NCBI GenBank assembly: GCA_946480965.1
Contig: CAMLMI010000126.1
Span: forward strand, 1-11,640
DNA: 11,640 nt
From: an uncultured Verrucomicrobiales bacterium
GTDB taxonomy: Bacteria; Verrucomicrobiota; Verrucomicrobiae; Limisphaerales; CANJSG01
Direction of reading: 5' to 3'
In this document: positions 1 to 8,421 of the stretch, piece after piece
Layout: every line of letters starts with the position of its first letter
Position numbering within the stretch: position 1 is the first letter of the stretch
The notes under the pieces: model-generated
Databases searched by the model: none
The model's input: only the letters and a program-made list of their open reading frames with translations
What the model was told of the DNA's origin: nothing
Position numbers and translations under genes: made by a program

Positions 1-19
1 CCGACACGCGCGGAAGTTG

Positions 20-64
20 CCATCCGTCCACCGGGGTGTCGAGCGGTGCCCCGATGACGGATGG
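20..64. repeat. imperfect palindrome (REP-like hairpin) 3' of the S4 gene
   Basis: A perfect 9-bp inverted repeat (CCATCCGTC at 20-28, GACGGATGG at 56-64) encloses a second 5-bp pairing (CGGGG at 32-36, CCCCG at 49-53). The loop contains GTGTCGAGC. There is no T-run on either side, so it does not look like a standard intrinsic terminator. It lies about 25 bp past the stop codon of the minus-strand S4 gene and shares its loop 9-mer with the hairpin at 11225-11248. It could be a REP-type element or a transcript-end stabiliser. Confidence 0.45.
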
Positions 65-88
65 ATCGGACGCTCGCCCGGAGTCCGC

Positions 89-475
89 TCACTCCTCCCG
101 CTGCCACGCGTCCATCTGGCGACGGTCGCGCTTGGTGGGGCGGCCGAGGCCCCGGGGACGCGCCGCGACGGGTGCGAGCCGGCGTTCCATCGGTTTGGCC
201 AGCTCCTCGGGCGGGGTGAGATCCTGGAGGTAGGAGGCGACCAGCGGCGCGCCGACGCGTTTCCCTAGCAGGCCAATGACCTTGACCGTGCGGGTGATCT
301 CGCCGGTCTGGACGGTCAGCACCTCGCCGACCCGGACCTCGCGGGCGGGTTTGATCGCGTCTCCGCCGATCTTCACCTTGCCGCCGCGACACGCCTCGGC
401 GGCCTCGGTCCGGGTCCGGTAGAGACGGACGGCCCAGAGCCATTTGTCGATCCGGACAGGGGTCGGTTCGTTCAC
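89..475 (-). CDS. hslR: Hsp15-like S4-domain RNA-binding protein
   Basis: The 128-aa product is a small basic cytoplasmic protein of the Hsp15/HslR family. Known members bind RNA through an S4 domain, and E. coli Hsp15 recognises stalled 50S subunits carrying nascent-chain tRNA. Residues about 7-66 form the S4 fold, opening with the family signature RIDKWLWAVRLYRTRTEA and continuing through the GGKVKIGG and VRVGEVLTV segments. The C-terminal basic tail carries the typical GRPTKRDRR motif near residues 111-119. The length matches the family (about 130 aa). The start is a GTG at 475-473; no ATG lies before the conserved S4 opening and no Shine-Dalgarno is seen, so the start is chosen by homology. 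It is divergent from the secreted-protein gene at 554. Family assignment is firm; whether it is the true Hsp15 orthologue or a related S4 paralogue is less sure. Confidence 0.88.
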   Translation of the reverse strand: MNEPTPVRIDKWLWAVRLYRTRTEAAEACRGGKVKIGGDAIKPAREVRVGEVLTVQTGEITRTVKVIGLLGKRVGAPLVASYLQDLTPPEELAKPMERRLAPVAARPRGLGRPTKRDRRQMDAWQREE

Positions 476-553
476 GGAAGGAGGCTGGAATCTGGGACGG
501 GAACCGTCCAGAGTCCTTTGAAGACACCGGGATGTTCCGGCGTCAGACCCACC

Positions 554-988
554 ATGAAAGCATCGCTCCTCGCCGCCGGATTGATGTTCGTCGCGCTATC
601 CGCCACGGCCCAGACCTCTCCGAAGATCCAATACCGCACCCCCGTGACCCAGGCCACGCCTCTGGGCTTCACCCTCAATCTCCAGTCCAGGCCCGACGGC
701 GGGGGCGTCGTCTATGGAGCCGCGCATCCATCCGTCGTCGTCGTGGCCAGCCAAAGCGGCACCTCCTATCGCGGCACCTACTATCCCCAGCCCGTGTCCT
801 ATGCGAACCGGAACTGGGGCCGGCTGAACGTTTCTGGCTACCACTACGGCCACCATCGCTCCTATGGCTGGACCGGCAGCGGTTATCGCCACGGAACCAC
901 GACGACGATCATCCGCACTCACCACGGTGCCGTGGCCCATCAGCCCTCCTGCGCGCGGACCGTCTCGGTCGCGCTGTGCGTCTATTGA
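554..988 (+). CDS. small secreted His/Tyr/Gly-rich protein, function unknown
   Basis: The 144-aa product begins with a clear Sec signal peptide (MKASLLAAGLMFVALSATA, probable cleavage at ATA/Q, residue 19), so it should be exported to the periplasm or beyond. I do not recognise a family. The mature part holds a beta-rich stretch (residues 50-70, GVVYGAAHPSVVVVASQSG). A Tyr/Gly/His-rich region follows (about 72-130) with clustered histidines, including HYGHH near 97-101 and THH at 122-124, and a Thr run TTTT at 115-118. Two cysteines (C133, C142) near the end could form a disulfide. The His clusters could bind metal, but that is only a guess. The ATG at 554 is chosen because it starts the signal peptide; a longer frame from TTG at 518 would put a polar extension in front of it. 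No ribosome-binding site is visible. Transcription ends at the hairpin at 1055-1087. Confidence 0.75.
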   Translation: MKASLLAAGLMFVALSATAQTSPKIQYRTPVTQATPLGFTLNLQSRPDGGGVVYGAAHPSVVVVASQSGTSYRGTYYPQPVSYANRNWGRLNVSGYHYGHHRSYGWTGSGYRHGTTTTIIRTHHGAVAHQPSCARTVSVALCVY

Positions 989-1054
989 GGAAGGTCTCGC
1001 CTAAACGGCGCCGGGCTTCCGTCACCGGCCAAGCACGGTTCAATTCACGCAACT

Positions 1055-1087
1055 AAAAACGGCCCCTTGAGCAAGGGGCCGTTTTTT
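1055..1087. terminator. strong bidirectional intrinsic terminator
   Basis: A 14-bp stem (AAAAACGGCCCCTT at 1055-1068, AAGGGGCCGTTTTT at 1073-1086) with the 4-nt loop GAGC is followed on the plus strand by a T-run (1082-1087). On the minus strand the A-run at 1055-1059 becomes a T-run. It lies between the convergent ends of the secreted-protein gene (stop 988) and the carB half (stop 1115) and should terminate both. Confidence 0.93.
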
Positions 1088-1114
1088 ATGAGCCGATGGA
1101 GGAACCCGGGAGAC

Positions 1115-2905
<1,791 letters not shown>

Positions 2906-2983
2906 CGAAAATCGAAAGTCCCGAGAGTCAACCGGACGGGGCAGGGCGAGGCAAGCGGTGATTCGGTGACGAATGGGGGCGTT

Positions 2984-3076
2984 GGTTTCAGTTCTTCCTC
3001 CTCGTCCTCCTCTTCGTCCGCGTCCGCTGTTTGAAACTGACGAGGAGGAAGACGAGGACGAAGAGGATGAAAATCC
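2984..3076. repeat. long purine/pyrimidine inverted repeat in the divergent region
   Basis: The 278 bp between carB (start 2905) and the TIM-barrel gene (start 3184) hold no gene. A pyrimidine-rich arm (about 2984-3019, TCC/TCG triplets) is mirrored by a purine-rich arm (about 3038-3076, GAC/GAG/GAA triplets), separated by about 18 bp. Over the 24-bp core, 21 positions pair when aligned by eye. The triplet composition makes antisense frames read as runs of Ser or Glu/Asp. It could fold as a long hairpin or triplex-forming tract. It looks like a dispersed repeat, but copies elsewhere cannot be seen from here. Confidence 0.7.
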
Positions 3077-3116
3077 GAACCCACCCCAAAATCCCCGCTT
3101 TTCGCAGAGCGAGCGC

Positions 3117-3146
3117 TTGCCATCCCCCGAACGGGGGAGCTAAATC
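3117..3146 (+). promoter_or_regulatory. candidate sigma70-type promoter with palindrome in its spacer
   Basis: TTGCCA (3117-3122, 5 of 6 to the -35 consensus) and TAAATC (3141-3146, 3 of 6 to the -10) are separated by 18 bp. This would start transcription about 30 nt before the TIM-barrel ATG at 3184. The spacer is almost filled by a perfect 7-bp inverted repeat TCCCCCG-AA-CGGGGGA (3123-3138), which could be a repressor operator. The weak -10 makes the promoter uncertain; the palindrome itself is plain in the sequence. Confidence 0.3.
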
Positions 3147-3183
3147 CTGCGCCGTCCCGCAACTCATTCTGAACCGACGTATT

Positions 3184-4218
3184 ATGGCCAAAACTTGCTA
3201 TCATCCCAGCGTGGAAGGCGCGCAGCACGGCGCGAAATCCCTCGAACAGTTCCTCGACTATGCCAAGGCCGCCGGCGCGGCGGGCGTCCAGCCGAGCAAC
3301 TACATGCTGAACGATGGCAAGGGCGGCTTCCGCAAGGCCAAGGAGATCAAGGCCGCCTTCGACGACCGTGGCATGAGCCTCGACGGCATCTCCGCGCACT
3401 GCCCGTTCTGGGTTCATACCAGTGCCTGGACCGGCACCAAATCCGGCAACCCCTTCATCGCGCCCGATGTCGCCAAGCTTTCCCCCGACAAGATCGAGGC
3501 GTGGCACGAGAAGTATCTGCTCAAGCTGATGGATCTCTCGGCGGACCTCGGCGTGAAGACCATGCCGATGTTCTGGGGCGTGGCTTTCGGCTGGGAACTG
3601 GCCACCGGCTATCCGTGGGGCTTCTGGAGCGGCGGCGGATTCGACCTGCTCAAGGAAGGCCAGGAACGCTTCGTCAAGAAGACGGCCAAGCTGCGCAAGC
3701 ACGCCAATTCCCTCGGCCTGAAACTCTGCCACGAGATCCATCCCGGCACGGGCGCTTCCACGGCCGACGATTTCCTCATGCTGGTGGACATCTGCGACGG
3801 CGACGCCTCGCTCCAGGTGAACGCCGATCCGTCCCATTGCTGGGAAGGCGAGGACTGGGAGACCCGTTTCAACAAGGTGGCAAAGCACATCTACGCCTGC
3901 CACGTGAAGAACTTCGTCATCCGGCGCGGCTTCCCGCTCCGCGCGATGGAGCCGAACTGGACCAAGCGCGCCACGCAGTTCACCGACCTCGGCAGCGGCG
4001 ACCTGAACATGCAGCGCTACGTGGAACTGCTCATCGCGGCCGGCTACCCGCAGCGCTACACCGAGCTGACCGGCAAGGCCACCGCGCCGCTGATCGTCGA
4101 AGCCGAGAGCGCCCACAAGGATCTCGATTATTGCAGCGCCGATGGCATCCGCTACGTGAAGGACAACCTGTGCTTCCCCGTGGCTGCCGGCAGTTTCGAG
4201 GAGGGCATGGGGGCGTAG
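3184..4218 (+). CDS. sugar phosphate isomerase/epimerase-like TIM-barrel protein
   Basis: The 344-aa product belongs to the xylose-isomerase-like / AP-endonuclease-2 TIM-barrel superfamily (IolE/YcjR type), metal-dependent cytoplasmic enzymes that isomerise, epimerise or dehydrate sugars. Likely metal ligands sit at the expected strand ends: E184 in CHEIHPG, D215 and H218 in ADPSH, H240 in ACHVKN, and E306 in IVEAES. H72 in SAHCPFW may also contribute. The insert with WGVAFGWELATGYPWGFWSGG (131-151) is rich in aromatics and probably lines the sugar pocket. No signal peptide is present. The ATG at 3184 is chosen because homology-like sequence (CYHPSVEG) starts just after it; the frame is open upstream but runs into the repeat. 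No Shine-Dalgarno is seen. It is followed by an intrinsic terminator, so it is probably monocistronic. The exact substrate cannot be told; the lyase gene downstream makes a plant-polysaccharide sugar possible. Confidence 0.88.
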   Translation: MAKTCYHPSVEGAQHGAKSLEQFLDYAKAAGAAGVQPSNYMLNDGKGGFRKAKEIKAAFDDRGMSLDGISAHCPFWVHTSAWTGTKSGNPFIAPDVAKLSPDKIEAWHEKYLLKLMDLSADLGVKTMPMFWGVAFGWELATGYPWGFWSGGGFDLLKEGQERFVKKTAKLRKHANSLGLKLCHEIHPGTGASTADDFLMLVDICDGDASLQVNADPSHCWEGEDWETRFNKVAKHIYACHVKNFVIRRGFPLRAMEPNWTKRATQFTDLGSGDLNMQRYVELLIAAGYPQRYTELTGKATAPLIVEAESAHKDLDYCSADGIRYVKDNLCFPVAAGSFEEGMGA

Positions 4219-4246
4219 GCGCCGGGCGAAGTCTCGAATCGATTAC

Positions 4247-4277
4247 AAGGCGCGGCTCCGGCCGCGCCTTCTTTTTT
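4247..4277 (+). terminator. intrinsic terminator after the TIM-barrel gene
   Basis: A perfect 10-bp GC-rich stem (AAGGCGCGGC at 4247-4256, GCCGCGCCTT at 4261-4270) with a TCCG loop is followed by C and six T (4272-4277). It lies 28 bp past the stop at 4218 and should separate this transcript from the lyase gene. Confidence 0.93.
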
Positions 4278-4297
4278 GTTGGAGCATCGATAGCCAC

Positions 4298-4361
4298 AAT
4301 CCGGCATCCAGGATCAGGAATCCGGCATCGGTCCGCGAGAGCGCGGGCCGAATCAATTGAT
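4298..4361 (+). promoter_or_regulatory. candidate operator region upstream of the lyase
   Basis: The 114 bp between the terminator and the lyase start hold two copies of AATCCGGCATC (4298-4308 and 4319-4329), exactly 21 bp apart, close to two helical turns. A small CCGCG-AGAG-CGCGG hairpin (4333-4346) and the perfect palindrome ATCAATTGAT (4352-4361) follow. Such spacing suggests binding sites for a regulator on one face of the helix, but no specific regulator can be named and chance repetition is possible. Confidence 0.3.
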
Positions 4362-4391
4362 CGAAACCGCCCCACTGAACGTCCGGTCTCC

Positions 4392-6281
4392 ATGCCTGTT
4401 CTCATGGCTCAAGCGATTCGCTTCTTCGCCTTGGCGCTGTTCCTGGCCGTTCCATTCACCGCTTCCGCCCAGCGGCAGATGGAGCGGCTGGATCGCGGGC
4501 TGGTCGTGTTGAAGACCACCGGCACCACGGCGTTCTTGAGCTGGCGGTTGCTGGGGGATGATCCGGAAGAAGCGGCCTTCAACGTCTATCGCTCGGTCAA
4601 CGGCGATGCGCCCACTCGGCTAAACCCCGAGCCCATCGCCGACGTGACATGGTTCGCGGACACGAACCTGCTCTCCGGCCAAACCGTGAACTACTTCATC
4701 CGGGCGGTGTTTTCAGGACGCGAATTGGAACCGGGAAGAGCATTCACCCTTTCGTCGAACGCACCCGTTCGCTCCTACCTTTCCATCCCGCTCCAGACCC
4801 CGACCGGCTACCGGCCGAACGACGCTTCCGCCGCCGATCTCGATGGCGATGGCCAATACGAGATCATCCTCCATCAGGCCGGTCGCGGCCGCGACAACAG
4901 CCAAGCGGGCCTGACCGATCCGCCGATCTTCCAGGCCTACCGGCTCGACGGCACGCTGCTTTGGACGATCCGTCTCGGCCGCAACATCCGTGAGGGCGCG
5001 CACTACACGCAGTTCATGGTCTATGACCTCGACGGCGACGGCCGCGCGGAATTCGCCTGCAAGACCGCCGACGGCACCGTGGACGGGCAGGGAAAAGTGA
5101 TCGGCGACGCGAATGCCGATTGGCGCGGCAAAGAAGGCCGGACCCTCGGCAAGGTTCTCACTGGGCCAGAGTTTCTGACGATCTTCGACGGTCGCACCGG
5201 CGCCGCCTTGGCCACGACGAACTATGTTCCCGGTCGCGGCGAGGTCTCCGCCTGGGGCGACAGCTACGGCAATCGTTCGGATCGCTTCCTCGCCGCCGTG
5301 GCCTATCTCGACGGCAAACGGCCCAGCCTCGTGATGTGTCGGGGTTATTATACGCGCTCCGTGATCGTCGCGTGGGATTGGCGCGACGGGAAGCTGACCC
5401 AGCGCTGGGTCTTCGACAGCCACGACGGCCAACCGCAGAACCGCGCCTACGCCGGGCAGGGCAACCACAACCTGAGCGTGGCCGACGTCGATGCGGACGG
5501 TCGTGACGAGATCGTCTATGGCGCGATGGTCCTCGACGACGAAGGCACCGGGCTCCACACGACCGGCTTCGGCCACGGCGATGCGCTGCATGTTTCCGAT
5601 CTTGATCCCACCCGGCCCGGTTTGGAGATCTTCGGCATCCAGGAACGCTTCGACGATGCGGGCTGCCATTTCCGCGACGCGAAGACGGGGGAAGTCCTGT
5701 GGAAGAAACCCTCCATCGCGGCCGGGGAAGACGGCGAAGGACCGGGACGCGGCGTGGCCTTCGACATCGACCCGCGCCATCCCGGCCACGAATGCTGGGT
5801 GGCCGGAGCGGGCATCCGAGGGCTCTTCAACGCCAAGGGAGAAGCCATCGCGGAACGTCCGCCGCGCTCGTGCAACTTCGCCGTGTGGTGGGACGGCGAC
5901 CTGCTCCGCGAATTGCTGAACCGCAACGTCGTTTCCAAGTGGAACTGGACCAACGGCACCGAAACCGTGCTGCTGGAAGCCGAAGGCTGCACCTCGGTCA
6001 ACGGCTCCAAGTCCACGCCCTCGTTGAGCGCCGACCTCTTCGGCGACTGGCGCGAGGAGATCGTGCTGCCGACCCGGGACGGAAAAGAGCTGCGCATCTT
6101 CACCACCACGATCCCGACGGAGCACAGGCTGGTGACGTTGATGCACGATCCGCAGTATCGCCTCTCCATCGCCTGGCAAAACGTGGCCTACAACCAGCCG
6201 CCACATCCCGGCTTCTTCCTCGGCCACGGCATGAAGCCGCCGCTGCGGCCCAAGCTGGAGTTTGTGCGCCCATCTCCGTAG
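4392..6281 (+). CDS. secreted rhamnogalacturonan lyase, polysaccharide lyase family 11
   Basis: The 629-aa product is a PL11 enzyme, similar in length and plan to Bacillus subtilis YesW (about 620 aa). These lyases cut the rhamnose-galacturonic acid backbone of pectin rhamnogalacturonan I by beta-elimination and need calcium. A signal peptide ends near residue 26 (FFALALFLAVPFTASA/Q). An Fn3-like beta domain spans about 35-125 (AFNVYRSVNGDAPTRLN). An eight-bladed propeller follows from about 128, with calcium-binding loops DLDGDGQYEI (149-158), DLDGDGRAEF (212-221) and DVDADGRDEI (365-374), and the segments GQGNHNLSVADVD, TTGFGHGDALHVSDLD and ADLFGDWREEIVLPT. The end (YNQPPHPGFFLGHGM) is complete. 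ATG 4392 is used; ATG 4404, four codons on, would give a tighter signal peptide. No Shine-Dalgarno is seen. It acts outside the cytoplasm on pectin. No transporter or hydrolase for the products is in the window. Confidence 0.93.
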   Translation: MPVLMAQAIRFFALALFLAVPFTASAQRQMERLDRGLVVLKTTGTTAFLSWRLLGDDPEEAAFNVYRSVNGDAPTRLNPEPIADVTWFADTNLLSGQTVNYFIRAVFSGRELEPGRAFTLSSNAPVRSYLSIPLQTPTGYRPNDASAADLDGDGQYEIILHQAGRGRDNSQAGLTDPPIFQAYRLDGTLLWTIRLGRNIREGAHYTQFMVYDLDGDGRAEFACKTADGTVDGQGKVIGDANADWRGKEGRTLGKVLTGPEFLTIFDGRTGAALATTNYVPGRGEVSAWGDSYGNRSDRFLAAVAYLDGKRPSLVMCRGYYTRSVIVAWDWRDGKLTQRWVFDSHDGQPQNRAYAGQGNHNLSVADVDADGRDEIVYGAMVLDDEGTGLHTTGFGHGDALHVSDLDPTRPGLEIFGIQERFDDAGCHFRDAKTGEVLWKKPSIAAGEDGEGPGRGVAFDIDPRHPGHECWVAGAGIRGLFNAKGEAIAERPPRSCNFAVWWDGDLLRELLNRNVVSKWNWTNGTETVLLEAEGCTSVNGSKSTPSLSADLFGDWREEIVLPTRDGKELRIFTTTIPTEHRLVTLMHDPQYRLSIAWQNVAYNQPPHPGFFLGHGMKPPLRPKLEFVRPSP

Positions 6282-6346
6282 CGGCGAACGGGAGTTCGCC
6301 GCCAATTTGCTGGACCCCAAGAAGCAGAAGATGGCGGAGAACTCCC
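6282..6346. repeat. overlapping inverted repeats between convergent genes
   Basis: Just past the lyase stop, CGGCGAAC (6282-6289) and GTTCGCCG (6294-6301) form an 8-bp stem with a GGGA loop. The segment GGGAGTTCGCCGCC (6290-6303) can instead pair with GGCGGAGAACTCCC (6333-6346), matching 13 of 14. The two structures are mutually exclusive. No T-run follows, so either this is a weak terminator or a dispersed palindromic repeat between the lyase and the convergent ABC-F gene. The gap 6282-6369 holds no gene. Confidence 0.55.
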
Positions 6347-6369
6347 TTTAGCCACCACCGCGCTCCGCC

Positions 6370-8286
6370 TTACTTCGCCGGGCTCTCCAGCTCTTCCCAA
6401 CGCGCGTAGAGCTTCGCGATCTCGGCCTTCACCGCTTCCAATTGCGCGGTGACGGACGCCGCTTCGGCGGCGCGGGTGGCGTAGAACTGCGGATCGTTCA
6501 ACAGCTTCTCCAGCTCGGTCGCCTTCGCTTCCTTTTCGTAGATCGCGTCCTCCATGCCTTCCAGTTCGCGCTGTTCCTTGAAGCTCAGTTTGCGTGCCTT
6601 GGGTGCGGGCGCTGGCTTGGCTTCAACCGGAGCCGGTGCTGGCGCTGGCGTCGGTTTGTCGTAAGCGGCGGCCAAGGCCTTGGCCTGTTGCGTGCGTTCC
6701 TTCCGCTTCTCCAGATAGGCCGAGTAGTTGCCGAGCTGAAAATGGATGTCGCCGTCCTCGAAGGCCACGATCTGGTCGCAGATGCGGTCGAGGAAGTAGC
6801 GGTCGTGGCTGACGACCAACACGCTGCCGTCGAAGTGGACCAGCGCCTCCTCCAACATCCGCAGGCTGGGCAGATCAAGGTCATTGGTCGGCTCGTCCAG
6901 CACGAGGATGTTGCCGCCTCGCTTGAGCACCTTGGCCAGCATCAAGCGCGCGCGCTCGCCGCCGGACAGCTTGCCGATGACTTCGTTGACCCGGTTGTCG
7001 GTGAAGTTGAAGCGGCGCAGATAGGAACGAACGCTCAGGCTCTGCCCGCCGAAGACGACCCACTCGTCCGAATCCGCGATCTCCTGCATCACGGTCTTGG
7101 TCGGATCGAGCTGCATCCGGGTCTGGTCGATGTAGTTGAAGACCACTTTTTTCCCGAGCACGACCTCGCCTCCATCCGGCGCGCGCTGGCCCATGCAGAT
7201 GCGGAGCAGGGTGGTCTTGCCCACGCCGTTGCGGCCGACGATGCCGGTGCATTGGCCGGGCTTCAGGCTGAGGGTGAGATTGCGGAAGAGCCAACGGTCC
7301 TGACCGTCCTTCGTCACCTTGCCGCCGACCTTCGAGAGATCCACGCCGATGTTGCCCATTTCCGGCGCGGGCGGGATCAGCAGGTCCATCTCGCGCTCTT
7401 CCGGCGGGGCCTCCATGCCGGCGACGGCGTAATAGGTGTCCAGACGGAAGCGGGCCTTGGAACGCTGGGCCCGCACGCCGGCGCGGACCCATTCCAGCTC
7501 GGCCTTGAGGAACCGTTGCCGACGGCGCTCGGACTGTTCGGCGATCTGCTGACGGATGGCCTTGGACTCCAGGTAAGCCGTGTAGTTGCCCGGATGGGAA
7601 AAGGCGCGTCCGTCGGCGATCTCGATGATCCGGGTCGCGATCACGTCGAGGAAGTAGCGGTCGTGCGTCACGAAGATGACCGCGCCGGGGAAGCCTTTGA
7701 GAAAATCCTCCAGCCAACGGATCGACTCGGCGTCGAGATGGTTGGTCGGCTCGTCCAGCAGCAGCAAGTCCGGCTGCGATGCCAACGCGCGGCACAACGC
7801 CACGCGACGCTTCTCCCCGCCGGACAGCGGCCCGACCAACGCATCCAAAGGCGGCGCGTCCAGCGCGGTCGCCTCGGCCTTGATGCGGGAATCGAGATCC
7901 CAGCCATCGGCGTGCTGGATCTTCTCCAGCAGCTCGGCCATCTCCGCCTCGGAGCCGTCGCCGGCTTCGTAGCGGCGCAGCCATTCGATCAAGTCGGCCG
8001 CCCCGGCCTCGATGTTCTGCTGGACCGTCTTGGTGCCATCGAGCTCGAACTCCTGCGGCAAATAGCCGACGCGCAGGCCGCGTCGCAGGGAAATGTCGCC
8101 GGAATCCGCCTGGTCGGTGCCGGCCAGGATCTTGAGCAGGCTGGTCTTGCCGCAGCCGTTGCGGCCCACGAGTCCGACCTTCTCGCCCGGCGCGACCGCC
8201 AGCGTGACCCCGGCCAGCAACTGGTGGTGGCCATAGGACAGGGTCAGTTCGTTCGCGGACAACAGCGATGGGACAACGGCGCTCAT
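6370..8286 (-). CDS. uup: ABC-F family ATPase, Uup type
   Basis: The 638-aa product has two ABC ATPase domains in one chain and no membrane segments, the plan of ABC-F proteins, which act on ribosomes rather than as transporters. First domain: Walker A GRNGCGKT (41-48), signature LSGGE (154-158), Walker B LLLLDEP (174-180), H-loop H208. The linker (about 240-330) is rich in Arg/Lys and Glu. Second domain: Walker A GRNGVGKT (351-358), signature LSGGE (440-444), Walker B ILVLDEP (460-466), H-loop H494. A Pro/Ala-rich spacer (about 545-565) leads to a C-terminal coiled coil (about 568-635), the hallmark of Uup, whose tail binds nucleic acid. Uup has been linked to ribosome function and to suppression of transposon precise excision. 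Both sites keep the catalytic Glu. A GGAG Shine-Dalgarno five bases before the ATG fixes the start. It lies downstream of the araC-type gene on the same strand, 135 bp away. Confidence 0.92.
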   Translation of the reverse strand: MSAVVPSLLSANELTLSYGHHQLLAGVTLAVAPGEKVGLVGRNGCGKTSLLKILAGTDQADSGDISLRRGLRVGYLPQEFELDGTKTVQQNIEAGAADLIEWLRRYEAGDGSEAEMAELLEKIQHADGWDLDSRIKAEATALDAPPLDALVGPLSGGEKRRVALCRALASQPDLLLLDEPTNHLDAESIRWLEDFLKGFPGAVIFVTHDRYFLDVIATRIIEIADGRAFSHPGNYTAYLESKAIRQQIAEQSERRRQRFLKAELEWVRAGVRAQRSKARFRLDTYYAVAGMEAPPEEREMDLLIPPAPEMGNIGVDLSKVGGKVTKDGQDRWLFRNLTLSLKPGQCTGIVGRNGVGKTTLLRICMGQRAPDGGEVVLGKKVVFNYIDQTRMQLDPTKTVMQEIADSDEWVVFGGQSLSVRSYLRRFNFTDNRVNEVIGKLSGGERARLMLAKVLKRGGNILVLDEPTNDLDLPSLRMLEEALVHFDGSVLVVSHDRYFLDRICDQIVAFEDGDIHFQLGNYSAYLEKRKERTQQAKALAAAYDKPTPAPAPAPVEAKPAPAPKARKLSFKEQRELEGMEDAIYEKEAKATELEKLLNDPQFYATRAAEAASVTAQLEAVKAEIAKLYARWEELESPAK

Positions 8287-8291
8287 GAGAA

Positions 8292-8295
8292 CTCC
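8292..8295 (-). promoter_or_regulatory. Shine-Dalgarno GGAG of the ABC-F gene
   Basis: On the minus strand GGAG sits five bases before the ATG at 8286. It is the only clearly placed Shine-Dalgarno among the genes of this window and supports the chosen start. Confidence 0.6.
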
Positions 8296-8403
8296 AGTTG
8301 GACGGACCTGACGCCCAGTGTCGAGCCGTTAGAAGCCGATGGCAGGACCGAGCCGCCTGGTTGCAGGACGGTCCCGGTGGCTTGGCCCCTCATCTGGCCC
8401 AAT

Positions 8404-8419
8404 GCGACCGGCGGGTCGC
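8404..8419. repeat. short hairpin 3' of the AraC-type gene
   Basis: GCGACC (8404-8409) and GGTCGC (8414-8419) form a 6-bp stem with a GGCG loop, 3 to 18 bp beyond the regulator's stop. On the minus strand no T-run follows, so termination is uncertain and readthrough into the ABC-F gene is possible. Confidence 0.3.
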
Positions 8420-8421
8420 GG

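Noticed and set aside
478..484. A perfect AAGGAGG on the plus strand
   Set aside because: No start codon of a credible gene follows at the right distance; the real start at 554 is 70 bases away. It falls just upstream of the S4 gene on the opposite strand and is probably chance.
4713..6320. A 535-codon open frame on the minus strand
   Set aside because: It is antisense to the PL11 lyase, whose signal peptide and calcium loops prove the plus-strand reading.
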